Origin: Acidiluteibacter ferrifornacis
GTDB taxonomy: Bacteria > Bacteroidota > Bacteroidia > Flavobacteriales_E > Vicingaceae
DNA length: 64,000 nt
Direction of reading: 5' to 3'
Assembly (NCBI RefSeq): GCF_009909615.1
Contig: NZ_WWNE01000007.1
Coordinates: 1,052-65,051 of the forward strand
Shown piece after piece: positions 63,862-64,000 of the stretch. The position numbers were made by a program, and so were the translations under genes. The notes below the pieces were generated by a model. That model did not search any database. It was not told the origin of the DNA and was given only the letters and a program-made list of their open reading frames with translations. The stretch's first letter is position 1. The number at the start of each line of letters is the position of its first letter.

Positions 63862-64000
63862 ATGAGAAGAAAAATTATCTCAGGATTGCTAATGGGCCTA
63901 GCTTTCTTTGGTCTCAGGCAATCATTAAGTGCGCAATGCACACAGGTCTCTCCATATTTGGAGACCTTTGCGTCCTACACTCCTAGTTGTTGGACAGAAG
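63862..64000 (+). CDS. Exported protein, 5' end only
   Basis: An ATG at 63862 opens a frame that continues past the window. It has a signal peptide (KIISGLLMGLAFFGLRQSLSAQ), then CTQVSPYLETFASYTPSCWTE. The ETF...PxCWTE phrase is typical of secreted Bacteroidota proteins with MAM/concanavalin-like domains and T9SS sorting tails, but the rest is not visible. Confidence 0.75.
   Translation, partial: MRRKIISGLLMGLAFFGLRQSLSAQCTQVSPYLETFASYTPSCWTE

Overview
The window comes from a low-GC member of the Bacteroidota, most likely a Flavobacteriia-like marine or freshwater bacterium. The evidence is type IX secretion (T9SS) sorting domains of both type A and type B, PorP/SprF partner proteins, OmpA proteins with PD40 repeats, the rpmB / rpmG / DUF4295 / ftsY neighbourhood, TANNTTTG-type promoter elements in place of E. 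coli -10 boxes, and an ISAon1-like element. All family calls come from reading motifs; no database search was run.

Layout. (1) 1-9000: the 3' part of a giant repeat adhesin with a type B sorting domain, followed by a PorP/SprF protein and an OmpA/PD40 protein, ending at a strong terminator. (2) 9264-24600: an accessory island, nearly all on the minus strand. It carries a DUF3037-like gene with a probably frameshifted small gene in front, a toxin-antitoxin-SecB-like chaperone (TAC) operon, and a type I restriction-modification operon (hsdR with one frameshift, hsdM, hsdS). The operon continues into five accessory genes: HNH-like nuclease, two unknowns, a P-loop protein and a PD-(D/E)XK nuclease-like protein. 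The island ends in a tandem array of small GIY-YIG nuclease genes interleaved with fragments of tRNA-Pro. An ISL3/ISAon1-like insertion sequence interrupts the array next to the intact tRNA-Pro and tRNA-Ser. (3) 24800-43000: core-like genes: a peptide-type ABC importer (binding protein and two permeases, no ATPase), a 7TM-HD phosphodiesterase, thiolase, two NlpC/P60 hydrolases, a cyclophilin lipoprotein, PurT, a glycosyltransferase, FtsY and ribosomal proteins L33 and L28 with a secreted aminopeptidase P between them. (4) 43000-55750: BioY, a flippase/glycosyltransferase/methyltransferase surface-polysaccharide group, a BaiN/HI0933-type flavoprotein, an NhaC-type antiporter, lipoproteins, a T9SS-secreted repeat protein and an RND/MMPL exporter. 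(5) 55785-64000: a second adhesin + PorP/SprF + OmpA-like module, a small secreted protein and the start of another exported protein.

How it works together. The two surface modules (1-8940 and 55785-63085) have the same gene order: a type B T9SS cargo protein, its PorP/SprF-like partner, and a PD40/OmpA-like peptidoglycan-binding protein. The island combines several nucleic-acid-targeting systems beside a tRNA locus, as expected of a defence hotspot. The least familiar structures are the GIY-YIG/tRNA-Pro cassette array, the TAC operon and the extra genes behind hsdS.
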